From the NCBI GenBank assembly GCA_937900425.1, contig CALCDT010000105.1, positions 1-24,809 on the forward strand: a stretch of 24,809 bases of DNA, read 5' to 3'. Both the position numbers and the translations under genes were made by a program. Below the pieces are notes generated by a model. The model worked only from the letters and a program-made list of their open reading frames with translations. It was not told the origin of the DNA and did not search any database. Below, in pieces: positions 15,260-23,613 of this stretch (positions within the stretch are counted from its first letter, which is position 1; each line of letters begins with the position of its first letter). The stretch comes from an uncultured Alphaproteobacteria bacterium (lineage in GTDB: Bacteria; Pseudomonadota; Alphaproteobacteria; Rhizobiales; Pleomorphomonadaceae).

Positions 15260-15795
15260 TCCCGAAGAAGCTCCATCCGCGAAGCGCCGCCCGGCGCTTC
15301 GCCCGCGACCGGAAAGGCGTCGCCGCGGTGGAATTCGCGGCGGTGCTGTTTCCCTTCCTCGCGATCATGACCGCGATGACCGAAACGGGTCTGATGTATT
15401 TCTCCGAGACCATGATGGAGAACGGCGTGGTGCGGGCCTCGCGGATGATCAAGACCGGCCAGGCCCAGGACCAGAAAACCACGATCTCCCAGTTCAAGGC
15501 CGCGGTCTGCGGCGGCCTCATGGCCTATCTCGACTGCGAGAACCGGATCTACGTCGACAGCAAGGTGCTCGCGAATTTCGCCTCCGCCGACTCGACGCCG
15601 CCGCTCGACGAGGATGGCAACCTCCAGAAGGATCAGCCGTTCCAGCTCGGCGGAACCAGCCAGATCGTCCAGGTCCGCGCCTACCTGCCGTGGAAGCGCC
15701 TCGTCACCTTCATGCCGATCTCCGGCACCCAGACCGCGGACGGCGACATGTTGCTGAGCGCCGGCGCCCTGTTCCGCAACGAACCGTTCCCGTGA
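15256..15795 (+). CDS. TadE-like pseudopilin
   Basis: A 179-residue protein with the TadE motif: a basic N-terminus (RSAARRFARDRK), then GVAAVEFA with the conserved Glu at residue 26, a single hydrophobic segment (about 22-45) and SETMMENGVVRASRMIKTG. The remainder is presumed periplasmic and contains a Cys pair (in AAVCGG and YLDCEN). The start at 15256 overlaps the TadG-like stop by four bases; an earlier in-frame start lies inside the TadG-like gene and was rejected. TadE proteins are minor pilins processed by the prepilin peptidase TadV/CpaA; whether this one is processed cannot be judged. Confidence 0.88.
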   Translation: MIPKKLHPRSAARRFARDRKGVAAVEFAAVLFPFLAIMTAMTETGLMYFSETMMENGVVRASRMIKTGQAQDQKTTISQFKAAVCGGLMAYLDCENRIYVDSKVLANFASADSTPPLDEDGNLQKDQPFQLGGTSQIVQVRAYLPWKRLVTFMPISGTQTADGDMLLSAGALFRNEPFP

Positions 15796-15815
15796 GGGGC
15801 TCCCCGAGGTCCGAC

Positions 15816-16457
15816 ATGCCGTTCCTCCGCTCTCTCCCGACACTCCGGCGCCCGCCCGCTCCCGCGGTTGCAGGCTCCGCCGCCCCCGGTCGCGACGTCC
15901 CCCTGCGAGAGACGAGGCGCCGCTCGTTCTGGCGACGCTTCAAGGCGGCCGAGGCCGGCGTCGCCGCGGTCGAATTCGCGCTGATCCTGCCGCTGATGGT
16001 GTTCCTGTTCCTCGGCACCTCGGAGATCGGCGAGGCCCTGCGCGTCGCCCGGCGGGTCGAGCACGTCGCCTTCTCCGTCGCCGACCTGCTCAGCCAGTCG
16101 TCGTCGGTCTCCGCCGCCGAGGTCAACGCCATCTTCAGCGGCGCGCAGGCGCTGATGAGCCCCTATAGTTCCGGGAACCTCAAGATCGTCGTCAGCGTCG
16201 TCGACGACAAGAAGAAGGTGGTCTGGTCGCGCGCCCTCAACGGTACCGCGCTCTCGGCGGGATCGAACGCGCCGATCACCATCGGAAACAACGTCATTCC
16301 CTCGGGCACACAGGTCATCGTCGTCGAGACGGCCTACACGTACAAATGGCTCGTCGCCACCAACTGGGCCGGCTTCGGCAACAACCACGGCTACACCTTC
16401 GACCGCTATTTCATCGAGCGCCCGCGCCTCGGCGACACCGTGAGCTACTCGGGCTGA
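15816..16457 (+). CDS. TadE/TadG-like pseudopilin, second copy
   Basis: A 213-residue protein with a longer, Arg/Pro-rich N-terminus (about 46 residues) before the TadE motif AGVAAVEFALILPLMVFLFLG, with the conserved Glu at residue 53. The hydrophobic helix is followed by EALRVARRVEHVAFSVADLLSQ and a presumably periplasmic beta-rich domain. The ATG at 15816 has GAGGT about 6 bases upstream. It follows the first TadE-like gene by 20 bases and ends the three-gene cluster; a hairpin follows at 16475. The start could be further downstream only if a non-ATG codon is used, since no ATG occurs before the hydrophobic helix. Confidence 0.85.
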   Translation: MPFLRSLPTLRRPPAPAVAGSAAPGRDVPLRETRRRSFWRRFKAAEAGVAAVEFALILPLMVFLFLGTSEIGEALRVARRVEHVAFSVADLLSQSSSVSAAEVNAIFSGAQALMSPYSSGNLKIVVSVVDDKKKVVWSRALNGTALSAGSNAPITIGNNVIPSGTQVIVVETAYTYKWLVATNWAGFGNNHGYTFDRYFIERPRLGDTVSYSG

Positions 16458-16474
16458 CGTCCGCGCCCGCGCCG

Positions 16475-16495
16475 GGCCCGACATGCCGTCGGGCC
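16475..16495 (+). terminator. Hairpin after the pseudopilin cluster
   Basis: GGCCCGAC and GTCGGGCC form a perfect 8-bp stem with loop ATGCC, 17 bases after the stop. The rest of the 296-base gap up to 16753 shows no supported gene; a less G+C-rich patch around 16531-16577 may carry the promoter of the following genes. Confidence 0.5.
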
Positions 16496-16753
16496 GCCGC
16501 CGGGACGGGTCGGGCAGGCCGGCCGCGGCCTGTGGAAAAAGGCAGGTGACATCCTTCGGCCGGGCCACTAAAAAGCCCCACGCGCCGACGCAGATCGTCC
16601 GGCTGACCGGATCGCCGCGGGCCCGCTCCGGCCACGGCGTCCGCCGCGGCACGGTCGCGCTGGCCGCGGCGCCTGAACAGACTGCGGATACCCTCGTGGC
16701 CCTGCGCCCCGCAGGTTTCGACCCGCCGACCGCCGAGGCTGACGAACCAGACG

Positions 16754-19700
16754 ATGCGCTTCCCCTTCAAGACGATGCGGCGCCGGCCGGCGGCGGAACC
16801 CGCCGCCGAGGACAAGGGCGTCAAGGGGTTCGTCGACGGCGTCGCCGGCTATGTCGTCTACGGCTGGGCGGCAGACACCTCCAATTTCGACCGCTCGGTC
16901 TCCGTCCGCCTGCTGATCGGCGGCGAGGAAGTGGCCCGCGTCGGCGCCGACGTCTTTCGCGAGGACCTGCAGCGCCACGGCTACGGCAGCGGTCGCCACG
17001 GCTTCCTGATCGAGATCCCCGAGCCCTGGTGCGACGGCCGCGAGCACGAGGCCGTGGTGCTGTTCGACGACGACGTCCAGCCCGCCAAGGGCGGCCGCTT
17101 CGTCCTCAGGGTTCCGGAGGAGGAGACGGCCTTCGACGCCGACATCGAGATCACCGGCGGCGACGTCGTCGTGTCGATGCCCCCGGGCAGGACCTATCCG
17201 ACCGGTCTCGCCCTCGAGGTCACGACGGGGACCGAACGCGAGACGGTGCCCTTCGCCCGGCGCAAGGAAGGCCCGATCGCCCGCATTCCGATGACGCTTC
17301 AGCGGCTGCGTCGGACCCTCTGCGCCGGCGAGGCCGCCCTGTCGCTGGCGGGCCGGCCGCTCCGGCTCGCCACCGGCCTCAGGGACGTGATCACCTCCGG
17401 GCCACGCCTGTCGGCCGATCTCGAGGACGAGCGCATCGTCGTGCGCCTGCACCTCCCCTTCGCCGTCGACCGGGCACCGGACCTCGTCGCCGAACTGCGC
17501 CCCGCCCCGGACGGAGACATGCCGGCCTTCACGGCGGCGCCGATGGTGCAACAGGCCGGCGGCAGCCTCCTCACCTACGTCGCGACGCGGCCGGAGGGAC
17601 TTGCCCTCGTCACCACGATGACCGCTCGGCTCGCGGCCGGCGAGCCCCCCCTCGCCCCGCCCGCCCTCATCGCCCGGCCCGACCTGCCGCAGTCGATCCT
17701 CGCCAACGAGACCTTCGCCGACTGGGACCGCGACCGACCGACGCACTGGCGCCTCGCGGAGGGCGTCGTCGCGACCCCGATCGGCCAGCAGGCGAGCGAC
17801 CGCGACCTGGGCGCCGGCGGCGCCCGCTTCACCCTCGCCGAGGACCACAACGCCGACGACCAGGCCGGCGAGGACAGCGGCGCGGAAACCCATCGCGACG
17901 ACGTCGTCCTGCTCGAGCAGGCGGTTCCGACCGGGATCCTGAAGTCGCGCGACGCGCTCCAGCTCGCCGTCGTCGCGAGATCGCGCGCCGCCGCCGAGAT
18001 GACCGTGGTCCTCGAGACGACCGCCGCCGACGGCACCCGGCACCGCACCACCGCCGCCGTCTTCCTCTCGCCGCGCTGGGGCAAGTACGAGGGCGCCGTG
18101 CCGGTGCCCGCCGCCTCGGCCGAGGTCACCGGCGCCCGCCTCCTCGTCGAGGTGCCCGGCGACATCGGTCACTGCGAGATCGGTCTCGTCACCTTGCGCC
18201 TCGCCGAGATGACGGAGGCGACGCTGCGCGCGCTCGACGACCGCGCCCTGCTCGACCCGGGATCCGACGACGCCGTCCTCAACGGCGACTTCCGCATGTG
18301 GCGGCGGGGCCTCGTCATCGACGTCGCCCATCGCAACACCCGCCTCGCCGACCACTGGATGCTGCGGGTCGGCCGGCCGCCGCCGCCGGTCACCGTTTCC
18401 GCCGAGACCCTCGTGCTGCGCGATCCCCGGGCCGGCATCCGCGGTGGCCCCGGCTACGCCATGCGGATCGCCGGCGGGGACGACAGCCGCCTGCGCCTCT
18501 TCGCCGAACTCGCCACCGCCTCCTTCACCGCACCGGCCGACCGTCAGCTCCGCTTCCACGCCGCCCGGGCGGCGGACTGGCGCCCGGCCGGTTCCCAGGC
18601 ACCGCTCCATCGCATCCGGCTGATCGGGCGGCTCGCCGCCAGCGCGGAGGCGGACGACCCCCGCCATCAGGACGAGGTGATCTGGGAGATCGCCCGGCAG
18701 GTCCAGGTCGAGCCGATCGGCGGCTACCACACCTTCCCGCTGCCGCGCGCCATCGACCACGACATCCGCCGCCTGCAGGCCGACGGACGCCCGCTGTCGC
18801 TGCTGCTGCAGTTCGACATCGCGGGCGACTGCGGCCTGCGGCTCGCCGACGTCTCGCTGAGGCCGGTCGCCGGCCACGGCGACGCGTCGCCGCCCGCTGG
18901 CCATCTCGCGCTCGAGGACACCAACATCGCCCGCCAGTTGCCGGGCCTGCGCGGCTTCGCCGACTGGCTGGCGCCCGAGCCCATGTCGCCGGTGCGCGAT
19001 CGTGCGGGCGTGACGCCGGCGCGCTGGCGCCATCCGCGCCACCATGCCGCCTCGATCCAGATCGTCCTCGATGCCCGCCTCGACGCCGGCGGCCTCGCCG
19101 ACGCTCTCGAGGCCCTCGACCGCTGGACCGACCGGCCGCACCTGCTGACCGTCGCGGACAGCTCCGGCGACCCGAGGCTCGCCGCCGTCGCCCGCGGACG
19201 GATCCGCCAGCGGCCGTGGCAGAGCCTGCTGCAGCCGGATCGCGACGGAACGCCGACCGGTCTGCTCAACCGCGCGGTCCTCGATTCGGGGGCCGACGTC
19301 GTCGTGCTGCTGTCCGCGGACGTCACCGTGCGGGAAGGCTGGCTCGACGTCCTGCTCGCCGCCCTTCTCACCGACGAGACCACCGCCGCATCGGCGCTCG
19401 CCACCGCCGGCGCCGGCGCCGACGAGGACGGGTCGGACACGGAGGCCGACCGGACCGACGGCCCGAGACGCCAGGGCCGCCGCGTCGCGCTGCTGCCGTC
19501 CGGCTGCCTCGCCTTGCGCCGCGGCGCCCTCGTCGAACTCGGCGGCTTCGCCGAGGAGGCCTTCCCGGACGGCCTCGGCCACGACCTCGATTTCTGCCTG
19601 CGCGCCCGCGAGGCCGGCTGGCGCCTGCGCCTCGCCGGCGGGCACGCCCTCGTCAGGCACCGCCCGGCGGCGCCGGCGCCGGATCGCATCGCCGACGTCG

Positions 19701-19804
19701 CCCGCGTCCTCGAAGACCGCCATCCCTGGTTCGACGCCGCGAGAATCGGTGCCCTTCTCGCCGGCGACGCCGCGGACCTGCCGGAAGGGACGATGCCGTG
19801 GTGA
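16754..19804 (+). CDS. Large multidomain surface-polysaccharide protein with C-terminal GT2-like glycosyltransferase domain
   Basis: A 1016-residue protein with no signal peptide. Residues about 23-105 form a beta-rich domain with the pattern GFVDGVAGYVVYGWA, RVGADVFREDLQRHG and GRHGFLIEIPE, a 'GWA' domain known to me from alphaproteobacterial glycosyltransferases. Two related segments follow, each starting N-x-x-F-x-x-W (about 318 and 510) and ending in GD-x-G-x-C-like beta strands (GDIGHCEIGLVTLRLAE and GDCGLRLADVSLR), suggesting carbohydrate-binding-like beta-sandwiches. Residues about 765-985 resemble a GT2 fold: HLLTVADSSGD, VVLLSADVTVREGWL with Asp856 where GT2 enzymes have the metal-binding Asp, and DGLGHDLDFCLRAREAGWRL. 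The start at 16754 lacks a strong ribosome binding site; MRRR at 16775 is an alternative. The stop overlaps the GT4 gene (TGATG). It probably acts in glycan synthesis at the cytoplasmic membrane face; activity of the GT2 part is uncertain. Confidence 0.75.
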   Translation: MRFPFKTMRRRPAAEPAAEDKGVKGFVDGVAGYVVYGWAADTSNFDRSVSVRLLIGGEEVARVGADVFREDLQRHGYGSGRHGFLIEIPEPWCDGREHEAVVLFDDDVQPAKGGRFVLRVPEEETAFDADIEITGGDVVVSMPPGRTYPTGLALEVTTGTERETVPFARRKEGPIARIPMTLQRLRRTLCAGEAALSLAGRPLRLATGLRDVITSGPRLSADLEDERIVVRLHLPFAVDRAPDLVAELRPAPDGDMPAFTAAPMVQQAGGSLLTYVATRPEGLALVTTMTARLAAGEPPLAPPALIARPDLPQSILANETFADWDRDRPTHWRLAEGVVATPIGQQASDRDLGAGGARFTLAEDHNADDQAGEDSGAETHRDDVVLLEQAVPTGILKSRDALQLAVVARSRAAAEMTVVLETTAADGTRHRTTAAVFLSPRWGKYEGAVPVPAASAEVTGARLLVEVPGDIGHCEIGLVTLRLAEMTEATLRALDDRALLDPGSDDAVLNGDFRMWRRGLVIDVAHRNTRLADHWMLRVGRPPPPVTVSAETLVLRDPRAGIRGGPGYAMRIAGGDDSRLRLFAELATASFTAPADRQLRFHAARAADWRPAGSQAPLHRIRLIGRLAASAEADDPRHQDEVIWEIARQVQVEPIGGYHTFPLPRAIDHDIRRLQADGRPLSLLLQFDIAGDCGLRLADVSLRPVAGHGDASPPAGHLALEDTNIARQLPGLRGFADWLAPEPMSPVRDRAGVTPARWRHPRHHAASIQIVLDARLDAGGLADALEALDRWTDRPHLLTVADSSGDPRLAAVARGRIRQRPWQSLLQPDRDGTPTGLLNRAVLDSGADVVVLLSADVTVREGWLDVLLAALLTDETTAASALATAGAGADEDGSDTEADRTDGPRRQGRRVALLPSGCLALRRGALVELGGFAEEAFPDGLGHDLDFCLRAREAGWRLRLAGGHALVRHRPAAPAPDRIADVARVLEDRHPWFDAARIGALLAGDAADLPEGTMPW

Positions 19805-20934
19805 TGATGCGCCCGCCCGCCCTGCGCGTGACCTTCGTGCTGCCGTCCTTCGGCGGCGGCGGCGGCAGCCATTCGGTCACCCAGGAATCGCGTGGCCTCG
19901 CGGAGCTCGGGGCGAGGGTCCGCGTCGCCGTGCCGCCACGCCATCTCGCCTCGATCTCGGAGACCTATCCCGAGCTTCCGGGCGCCGGAGTCGCGCTCGA
20001 GAGCTACGCCGACTGGTCCGCCCTCGCCGCCCTCGCCGCCGACAGCGACGTGCTCTGCGCCACCAACAACGCCAGCCTCGCCCACGTCGCCGCCGCGCTC
20101 GACGAACTCGGCGACGCACCCGCACCGCTCGCCGCCCACTATCTCCAGGACTACGAGCCGCTGTTCCACGCCCCGGACTCCCGCGAGTGGCGCCGCGCCC
20201 GGGCGGCCTTCGACATGCTGCCCGGCGCCCTGCGTTTCGCCAAGACCGACTGGCTGCGCGGCGTCGTCGCCATCAACCACGGCCTCGTGGTGGAAAAGGT
20301 CGAGCCGAGCATCGATCACGAGGTCTACCGTCCCCGTGGCCGCCGCGGCGGCGAGCAGCTCGTCGTCGCCGCCATGATCCGCCCGCGCACGCCGCGCCGC
20401 GCCCCCGCGCGTACGGCCCGCGTCCTCAACGGCCTCGCCCGCCGGCTGGGCGAGGCGGTGCGAATCGTCACCTTCGGCTGCGCCGAAGGTGAACTCGACG
20501 CCGCCTGCATCGCGCTCGATCCCGCGATCGACCATCGTGGCGTGCTGAACCGCACCGAGGTCGCCGAGAGCCTCGCCGCCGCCGACCTGTTCCTCGACGC
20601 CTCCGACTACCAGGCCTTCGGCCGCACCGCCCTGGAAGGCATGGCCTGCGGCGCGGTGCCGGTGGCGCCCGTGTTCGGCGGGGCACAGGAGTTCATCCGC
20701 GACGGCATCGACGGCTATCTTCCCGACACGCGGTCCGACGAGGCGATCCACGCGGCGATCGACGCCTTCCTCGCCCTCGCCCCCGCCGAGCGGCAGGCGA
20801 TGAGCCTGTCGGCGGTGCGCGTCGCCTCGCGCCTCGGCGTCCGCGCCGCCGCGGCCAGCGAACTGGCGCTGTTCGAAAAGGCCGTCGCCGTCCATCGCCG
20901 CCACGCGGCAGCGACGGCGGAGGCCATGGAGTGA
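19804..20934 (+). CDS. GT4-type glycosyltransferase, WsaF-like
   Basis: A 376-residue GT-B glycosyltransferase. The N-terminal domain starts VTFVLPSFGGGGGSHS, the usual glycine-rich acceptor loop, and contains AAHYLQDYEPLF, a motif I associate with WsaF-like rhamnosyltransferases of S-layer and O-antigen glycans. The C-terminal domain has ASDYQAFGRTALEGMACGAVPVA; Glu278 matches the second Glu of the GT4 EX7E motif, while the first is Gln270. The start ATG at 19804 overlaps the stop of the 1016-residue gene; a second ATG follows at 19807 and GTG at 19801 is also in frame. It is translated with its neighbour and probably acts on the same glycan. Sugar donor and acceptor are not readable from sequence. 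Confidence 0.85.
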   Translation: MMRPPALRVTFVLPSFGGGGGSHSVTQESRGLAELGARVRVAVPPRHLASISETYPELPGAGVALESYADWSALAALAADSDVLCATNNASLAHVAAALDELGDAPAPLAAHYLQDYEPLFHAPDSREWRRARAAFDMLPGALRFAKTDWLRGVVAINHGLVVEKVEPSIDHEVYRPRGRRGGEQLVVAAMIRPRTPRRAPARTARVLNGLARRLGEAVRIVTFGCAEGELDAACIALDPAIDHRGVLNRTEVAESLAAADLFLDASDYQAFGRTALEGMACGAVPVAPVFGGAQEFIRDGIDGYLPDTRSDEAIHAAIDAFLALAPAERQAMSLSAVRVASRLGVRAAAASELALFEKAVAVHRRHAAATAEAME

Positions 20935-20972
20935 GAGCGCCGGCGGAGCCCCGACGCATGCGGCACGAACAT

Positions 20973-21004
20973 GGCCGCCGTCGGTGCTGCGGCCGACGAC
21001 GGCC
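20973..21004 (+). terminator. Hairpin after the glycosyltransferase pair
   Basis: GGCCGCCGTCGG (20973-20984) and CCGACGACGGCC (20993-21004) form a 12-bp stem with one mismatch and an 8-base loop, 39 bases after the stop. No T-run follows. The remaining gap to 21211 has no supported gene; AGGGA at 21199-21203 is the ribosome binding site of the next gene. Confidence 0.5.
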
Positions 21005-21211
21005 TAGGCAAGGCGGAAAAGGTCGTCTAGGGTCGCTTCGCGCTGCACAATTGGATGGTGCCCGCGCGGTGCCGCCGCGGCGATGGCCGCAGGACCGCGC
21101 GACAGCGCGACGGGGAGCGGAAAAGGACGGAAGCCGGAGTGGCCGGCGACGCACGGGCCGGCCGATCTGCGCCCCCATGGTTTAGTTCTATTCGCAACAG
21201 GGAAATATCGG

Positions 21212-22519
21212 ATGCGTATTACGATCATCGGCTCGGGCTACGTGGGTCTCGTCTCCGGCGCGTGTTTCGCCGACTTCGGTCACCGCGTGTTCTGCATCGA
21301 CAAGGACAAGCGCAAGATCGACGCCCTCAACGACGGCCGCATCCCGATCTACGAGCCCGGTCTCGACGAACTGGTCGCCAACAACGTCAAGGAGGGCCGC
21401 CTCTCCTTCGGTCTCGAAATCGACGACGCCGTCGCCCAGTCCGAGGTCGTCTTCATCGCGGTCGGCACCCCGTCCCGCCGCGGCGACGGCCACGCGGATC
21501 TCTCCTACGTCTACGCCGCCGCCCGCGAGATCGCCCGCGCCATGGACGGCTTCACCGTCGTCGTCACCAAGTCGACCGTTCCGGTCGGCACCGGCGACGA
21601 GGTCGAGCGCATCATCCGCGAGGAGCGTCCCGACGCCGACTTCGCCGTGGTCTCCAATCCGGAGTTCCTGCGCGAGGGCGCCGCGATCCAGGACTTCAAG
21701 ATCCCCGACCGCATCGTCGTCGGCATCGAGGACGAGCGTGCCCGCGAGCCGATGATCGACGTCTACCGTCCGCTCTACCTCAACAAGTCGCCGCTGATCT
21801 TCGTCTCGCGCCGCACGTCCGAACTGATCAAGTACGCGGCCAACGCCTTCCTCGCCATGAAGATCACCTTCATCAACGAGGTCGCCGACCTCTGCGAGGC
21901 GGTGGGCGCCAACGTCCAGGACGTCGCCCACGGCATCGGCCTCGACAACCGCATCGGCGCCAAGTTCCTCAACGCCGGCCCCGGCTACGGCGGCTCGTGC
22001 TTCCCCAAGGACACCATGGCGCTGGTCAAGACCGCGCAGGACTACGCCAGCCCGATCCGGCTGATCGAGACCACCGTCTCGGTCAACGACACCCGCAAGC
22101 GGGCGATGGCGCGCAAGGTGGTCGCGGCCTGCGGCGGCGACATCCGCGGCAAGACCATGGCGGTGCTCGGCCTCACCTTCAAGCCGAACACCGACGACAT
22201 GCGCGACAGCCCGGCGATCTCGATCATCCAGGCCCTCAAGGACGCCGGCGCCAAGGTCAAGGGCTACGACCCGCAGGGCATGGAAGAGGCGAAGAAGATC
22301 ATCGAGGGCATCGACTACGTCGAGAACGAATACGACTGCGTCACCGACGCCGACGCGGTGATCATCGTCACCGAGTGGAACCAGTTCCGCGCCCTCGACT
22401 TCGAGCGCGTCAAGGAACTCGCCGCCGCTCCGGTGCTGGTCGATCTGCGCAACATCTACCGGGCCGACCAGATGGCGAAGGCCGGCTTCACCTACGTCAG
22501 CATCGGCCGGCCGGCCTGA
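21212..22519 (+). CDS. ugd: UDP-glucose 6-dehydrogenase
   Basis: A 435-residue NAD-dependent enzyme that oxidises UDP-glucose twice to UDP-glucuronate, a precursor of acidic polysaccharides. The N-terminal Rossmann fold has GSGYVG (7-12) and Asp30; the central part has KSTVPVGTG (120-128), NPEFLREG with Glu152, Lys208 and Asn211, and the catalytic Cys263 in GYGGSCFPKD; the C-terminal UDP-binding domain begins near GLTFKPNTDDMRDSP. All catalytic residues expected of the family are present and the length is normal. I chose the ATG at 21212 because the NAD-binding strand begins directly (MRITIIGSGYVG) and AGGGA lies 8 bases upstream; an earlier in-frame start would add Arg/Gly-rich sequence. The glycosyltransferases upstream suggest that the product feeds a surface glycan. 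Confidence 0.96.
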   Translation: MRITIIGSGYVGLVSGACFADFGHRVFCIDKDKRKIDALNDGRIPIYEPGLDELVANNVKEGRLSFGLEIDDAVAQSEVVFIAVGTPSRRGDGHADLSYVYAAAREIARAMDGFTVVVTKSTVPVGTGDEVERIIREERPDADFAVVSNPEFLREGAAIQDFKIPDRIVVGIEDERAREPMIDVYRPLYLNKSPLIFVSRRTSELIKYAANAFLAMKITFINEVADLCEAVGANVQDVAHGIGLDNRIGAKFLNAGPGYGGSCFPKDTMALVKTAQDYASPIRLIETTVSVNDTRKRAMARKVVAACGGDIRGKTMAVLGLTFKPNTDDMRDSPAISIIQALKDAGAKVKGYDPQGMEEAKKIIEGIDYVENEYDCVTDADAVIIVTEWNQFRALDFERVKELAAAPVLVDLRNIYRADQMAKAGFTYVSIGRPA

Positions 22520-22564
22520 CCGGCCGACCGCGAGCGACCCGGCCGCCGGCGGAGTTCCGCCGGC
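22503..22564 (+). terminator. Two successive hairpins between ugd and cysQ
   Basis: TCGGCCGG (22503-22510) pairs with CCGGCCGA (22520-22527), spanning the ugd stop codon. A second stem, GCCGGCGGA (22545-22553) with TCCGCCGGC (22556-22564), has almost no loop, so in practice 8 bp with loop AGTT. No T-run follows; the cysQ ribosome binding site AAGGA is at 22582-22586. They could terminate or attenuate transcription into cysQ. Confidence 0.4.
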
Positions 22565-22592
22565 GCGCGCCCGATCTCTTCAAGGAATTTCA

Positions 22593-23399
22593 ATGTCCCG
22601 ATTTTCCGACGATCAGTTGGCCGACTTTCTGGTTGACACCGCCATCGAGGCCGGACGCCGGATCATGGCGATCTACGGCGCCGACTTCGACGTCACGGTG
22701 AAGTCCGACGCCTCTCCTGTCACCGCCGCCGACGCCGAGGCCGAGGCGATCATCCTCGAGCGGCTCGCCGCCTTCGCTCCCGACATTCCCGTCGTCGCCG
22801 AGGAGGAGGTCGCCGCCGGCCGCGTCCCCGCCACCGACGGCGAATTCTTCCTCGTCGATCCGCTCGACGGCACCAAGGAATTCGTCAGCCGCAACGGCGA
22901 GTTCACCGTCAACATCGCCCTGATCGAGGCCGGCGTGCCCGTCGCCGGCGTCGTCTACGCCCCGGCCCTCGGCAGGCTCTACGTCGCCGCCGGCGGCGCC
23001 GCCCGCCGCATCCTCGTCGACGAGGCCGGCCGTCCCGGTACGCCCGAGACGATCGCCGTACGCGAGGCCTCGGGCGGCCTCGTCGCGGTCGGCAGCCGCT
23101 CGCACGGCTCGGCCGAAACCGAAGCCTGGCTGTCACGCTTAGACGTTGCATCATTCACCGGTGCCGGGTCCTCGCTGAAATTCTGCCTCGTCGCCTGCGG
23201 CGAGGCCGACGTCTACCCCCGCTTCGGCCGGACCATGGAATGGGACACCGCGGCCGGCGACGCCGTGCTGCGCGCGGCCGGCGGCAAGGTCGTCACCGTC
23301 GACGGCGCCCCGCTGCGCTACGGCAAGCGCGACCAGCCGACCGATACCGACTTCGCCAACCCGCATTTCATCGCGGCAGGTGGCGTGGCTCTGGCTTGA
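22593..23399 (+). CDS. cysQ: 3'(2'),5'-bisphosphate nucleotidase CysQ
   Basis: A 268-residue member of the inositol monophosphatase superfamily that removes the 3'-phosphate from PAP (and PAPS), relieving PAP accumulation when PAPS is used for sulfate reduction or sulfotransfer. Metal-binding motifs are visible: VAEEE (68-72), DPLDGTKEF (89-97) and WDTAAGD with Asp218. KSDASPVTAAD (37-47) is the typical N-terminal segment. DPLDGTKEF separates CysQ-type enzymes from inositol monophosphatases, which usually read DPLDGTTNF. The ATG at 22593 has AAGGA 6 bases upstream. Position just before cysD and cysN supports a role in sulfate activation. Confidence 0.93.
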   Translation: MSRFSDDQLADFLVDTAIEAGRRIMAIYGADFDVTVKSDASPVTAADAEAEAIILERLAAFAPDIPVVAEEEVAAGRVPATDGEFFLVDPLDGTKEFVSRNGEFTVNIALIEAGVPVAGVVYAPALGRLYVAAGGAARRILVDEAGRPGTPETIAVREASGGLVAVGSRSHGSAETEAWLSRLDVASFTGAGSSLKFCLVACGEADVYPRFGRTMEWDTAAGDAVLRAAGGKVVTVDGAPLRYGKRDQPTDTDFANPHFIAAGGVALA

Positions 23400-23541
23400 G
23401 CCGGGGCGAGGCGATCCCGGGAACGACGGCGAGGGCGCCGTTCTCGCGGGCGAGGACGAGACGAGCAACATCATTCCGCCGAAATCCCCGCAGAGGGCAG
23501 ACCATGCCCTGGCGGCGGGGCGAAACGAGGCGGGACGTTGC

Positions 23542-23570
23542 TTGTCGCCGGAACGGTGACGCCCTATGGT
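23542..23570 (+). promoter_or_regulatory. Candidate sigma-70-type promoter for cysD-cysN
   Basis: TTGTCG at 23542-23547 and TATGGT at 23565-23570 are 17 bases apart and are preceded by C in both boxes (CTTG, CTAT), as in alphaproteobacterial housekeeping promoters. The cysD GTG is 44 bases beyond the -10 box. A TTGACA at 23584-23589 lies too close to the start to serve as its -35. Confidence 0.4.
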
Positions 23571-23613
23571 CGCGCCGTTGCCATTGACATTACTTTGATC
23601 GAGGTGATCCACC

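Noticed and set aside
16483..19803. A very long open frame joined in phase to the GT4 gene, running through the 1016-residue gene in another frame
   Set aside because: Its translation before 19804 is almost only Arg, Pro, Gly and Ala, typical of an out-of-phase frame in G+C-rich coding DNA. The frame starting at 16754 gives recognisable domains.
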